Made by a program: the position numbers and the translations under genes
Assembly (NCBI RefSeq): GCF_030325625.1
Contig: NZ_JACAIS010000001.1
Span: forward strand, 806,001 to 870,000
DNA: 64,000 nucleotides
DNA from: Sphingobacterium sp. N143
GTDB lineage: Bacteria; Bacteroidota; Bacteroidia; Sphingobacteriales; Sphingobacteriaceae
Direction: 5' to 3'
Shown here: positions 62,798-64,000 of the stretch, piece by piece
Position numbering within the stretch: position 1 is the stretch's first letter
Layout: every line of letters begins with the position of its first letter
The notes under the pieces: model-generated
Databases searched by the model: none
Seen by the model: only the letters and a program-made list of their open reading frames with translations
What the model was told of the DNA's origin: nothing

Positions 62798-63040
62798 TTG
62801 ATTATAGATCTATCATGCTTCCATCCCAATATTATCTTCCATAGATATCGATTTGCGTATAGAACGTGCTCGTTTCCATTTAAACGGGCATTAGATCTAT
62901 CCATCCAGGTTGTCGAGGACGGATACATCGTTGAAAAACACATAGATGGGAGTCGTCAGATTATTAAAAAAATTGATCGGATAAAGAGTAAAGTTAAATT
63001 AAAAAAAGGTATTGTTTTATGCCTAGAGCCAAAAGGTTAA
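62798..63040 (+). pseudogene. antitoxin-like partner of a zeta-type toxin, 5' end altered
   Basis: The last 55 residues (RALDLSIQVVEDGYIVEKHI, then KSKVKLKKGIVLCLEPKG) read like the short partner protein that precedes zeta-toxin-like ATPases in Bacteroidota. The N-terminal 25 residues (HPNIIFHRYRFAYRTC) look random and there is no ATG, only a TTG at 62798, so the true start is lost or remodelled. It overlaps the toxin remnant by 22 bp. The family link is from memory of gene order and should be tested by search. Confidence 0.5.
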
Positions 63041-63210
63041 GAGTATTTGCCGGTCCAAACAGGTCGGGTAAATCAACTTTATACAAACAAATTAGTAGCC
63101 AGTTTAATACTGGCTATTTTGTTAATATAAGCTTTCCTTTTATGCTATTTGGCTTACTAAGGACAAGATTATCTTTTGAATTCTACGTGGTAGCAGAAAC
63201 AATCTGTTAG
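63019..63210 (+). pseudogene. truncated zeta-toxin-like ATPase remnant
   Basis: Residues 1-37 contain LRVFAGPNRSGKSTLYKQIS, a P-loop of the zeta-toxin or AAA-type, and QFNTGYFVN. The remaining 26 residues do not continue the fold, and the gene is stopped at 63210, where the full protein would be about 200 residues. The large C-terminal part is therefore lost. The start is the ATG at 63019, overlapping the upstream frame, as in coupled toxin-antitoxin genes. Confidence 0.6.
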
Positions 63211-63261
63211 TACCACATAAATACAAAAGCCACAAAACAGAGATGTACAAATAGGGGAGCG

Positions 63262-63849
63262 TTAATACTCTTCATTATCTATACTACGTTTGTGGAACCT
63301 CAATGTTTTTATCGCTTTGAGAAGATCCTGTTCTGTTTGCGTTTTTAGATCTGCTCCATGGATATTAAATCGGACTTTTGAAGATTCTCCCCATAGGCTG
63401 CCGATGTATATCCCAGTAGTACCTTTTCCGGATATCCTAGGAAATACGATTTTGGCTCTTCTGTTATCAATGGTATCCCAGGATACATTTTGTTTTCTGT
63501 ACGTATCGGCATCGAGATCCAGATCCCGTATCGGCATATCTTTTACAATAATATAGTCCGAAGAGTCTGTTGCGCTTTCCTCCATCATTTGTCTCGTAAT
63601 GACCTCTATGTTATGCTCTGTCAAACTATTTGAATACATGCCCAGATCAAAGTAAAGCGTATCCGTGTTGTCTACAGCGATTGCGCCGACATAACTGTCG
63701 ATTCCGTTTTGTTTGACCTGCTGCCATTTATAAGGAACTTCAAGCGTAAATAGGCCGAAATCCATTGTCTTTGTGCGCGATGGATCTTTGCACCCAACAA
63801 CGAGGATAGTAAGGGTAGAAATGTGGAATAGTTTTATGAACTGTTTCAT
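63262..63849 (-). CDS. lipoprotein of unknown function, 195 residues
   Basis: The leader MKQFIKLFHISTLTILVVGC ends in a lipobox VVGC. The mature part is beta-rich (TMDFGLFTLEVPYKWQQVKQ, YLFDLGMYSNS-like strands and KIVFPRISGKGTTGIYIGSL), with no assignable domain. It would be a membrane-anchored periplasmic or outer-membrane protein. It is monocistronic, with the remnant of a toxin gene on the other side. Confidence 0.65.
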   Translation of the reverse strand: MKQFIKLFHISTLTILVVGCKDPSRTKTMDFGLFTLEVPYKWQQVKQNGIDSYVGAIAVDNTDTLYFDLGMYSNSLTEHNIEVITRQMMEESATDSSDYIIVKDMPIRDLDLDADTYRKQNVSWDTIDNRRAKIVFPRISGKGTTGIYIGSLWGESSKVRFNIHGADLKTQTEQDLLKAIKTLRFHKRSIDNEEY

Positions 63850-63974
63850 GCTATGGCTTATGCGTTGAATTTACAAAATTAGGCTGGACTATCCATCTAT
63901 GGCTAATATTTTTTATTATTAAATCGCAAACGGGTGGAGTGGAAGTGCCAAATTAATTATTAGCTTAGTGCCTT

Positions 63975-64000
63975 ATGATTTTCTTTTTAGATATAGACGG
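63975..64000 (+). CDS. 5' end of a HAD-like gene (cut by window)
   Basis: An ATG at 63975 begins MIFFLDIDG, where DIDG is the first motif of HAD-superfamily hydrolases. Only 26 bases are visible, so the assignment rests on this motif. Confidence 0.4.

Overview
The window looks like chromosomal DNA of a Bacteroidota bacterium, most likely Sphingobacteriaceae (Sphingobacterium-like). The grounds are a SusC/SusD pair under an ECF sigma factor and a FecR anti-sigma, many AraC-type regulators, promoters with the Bacteroidota -7 box TAnnTTTG, moderate-to-low GC and starts without Shine-Dalgarno sequences. No rRNA, tRNA, CRISPR array, phage block or intact insertion sequence was seen. The genus is an inference.

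Layout. 1-8 kb: a cut AraC regulator, a TlpA-like lipoprotein, a membrane protein, two further AraC regulators (one divergent from an NADPH:quinone-reductase-like enzyme), a DUF4382 lipoprotein and a small zinc-ribbon protein. 8.1-17.4 kb: one minus-strand locus with ECF sigma, FecR, SusC, SusD and a Tat-exported phosphocholine-type phospholipase C, read as a phospholipid-utilisation locus. 17.7-26 kb: Ohr, a LytTR/LytS two-component pair, then a six-gene same-strand exported set (two epoxide-hydrolase-like enzymes around a haem/cytochrome P460 protein, a DUF1223 protein and a DsbD-alpha-like protein), and a divergent HxlR/SDR pair. 27-31.6 kb: a lipoprotein hydrolase, a Nudix enzyme and an arsenic operon (arsR, DUF6428, arsenate-reductase-like phosphatase, acr3) with two copies of an ArsR-type operator core, next to a truncated DJ-1/PfpI gene. 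31.8-40 kb: two near-identical Rpn-family nuclease genes as direct repeats, the first broken by a small repeat-like insertion; between them lie a GNAT, an SDR, an epimerase, two paralogous AraC regulators and MgtC. 40-44 kb: a third AraC paralogue with two tandem Cys-nucleophile hydrolases; the regulator and hydrolase promoters share a 24-bp site at the same distance from the -7 box. 44-56 kb: a glycosyltransferase, a second ECF sigma, a fragment of DNA ligase D, a glycolipid-binding protein, a zinc dehydrogenase, a DUF892 ferritin-like protein plus large-subunit catalase, an ankyrin protein, a PfpI protein, a broken glycosyltransferase 9 gene, a metallophosphoesterase and a nucleotidyltransferase. 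56-64 kb: two small lipoproteins, an MscS-type channel, hypothetical secreted proteins, an SMP-30-like protein, a decayed zeta-toxin-like module and the first codons of a HAD-like gene.

Taken together the region reads as accessory and stress chromosome: locally regulated redox or hydrolase enzymes (AraC or HxlR next to oxidoreductase or hydrolase), peroxide defence, arsenic resistance and a surface nutrient-uptake locus, with several gene remnants marking past rearrangement. I did not find a clearly new defence or mobile system. The most original signals are the AraC promoter architecture around 41-42 kb, the phospholipase-bearing Sus locus, the exported epoxide-hydrolase/P460 set and the disrupted Rpn repeat.
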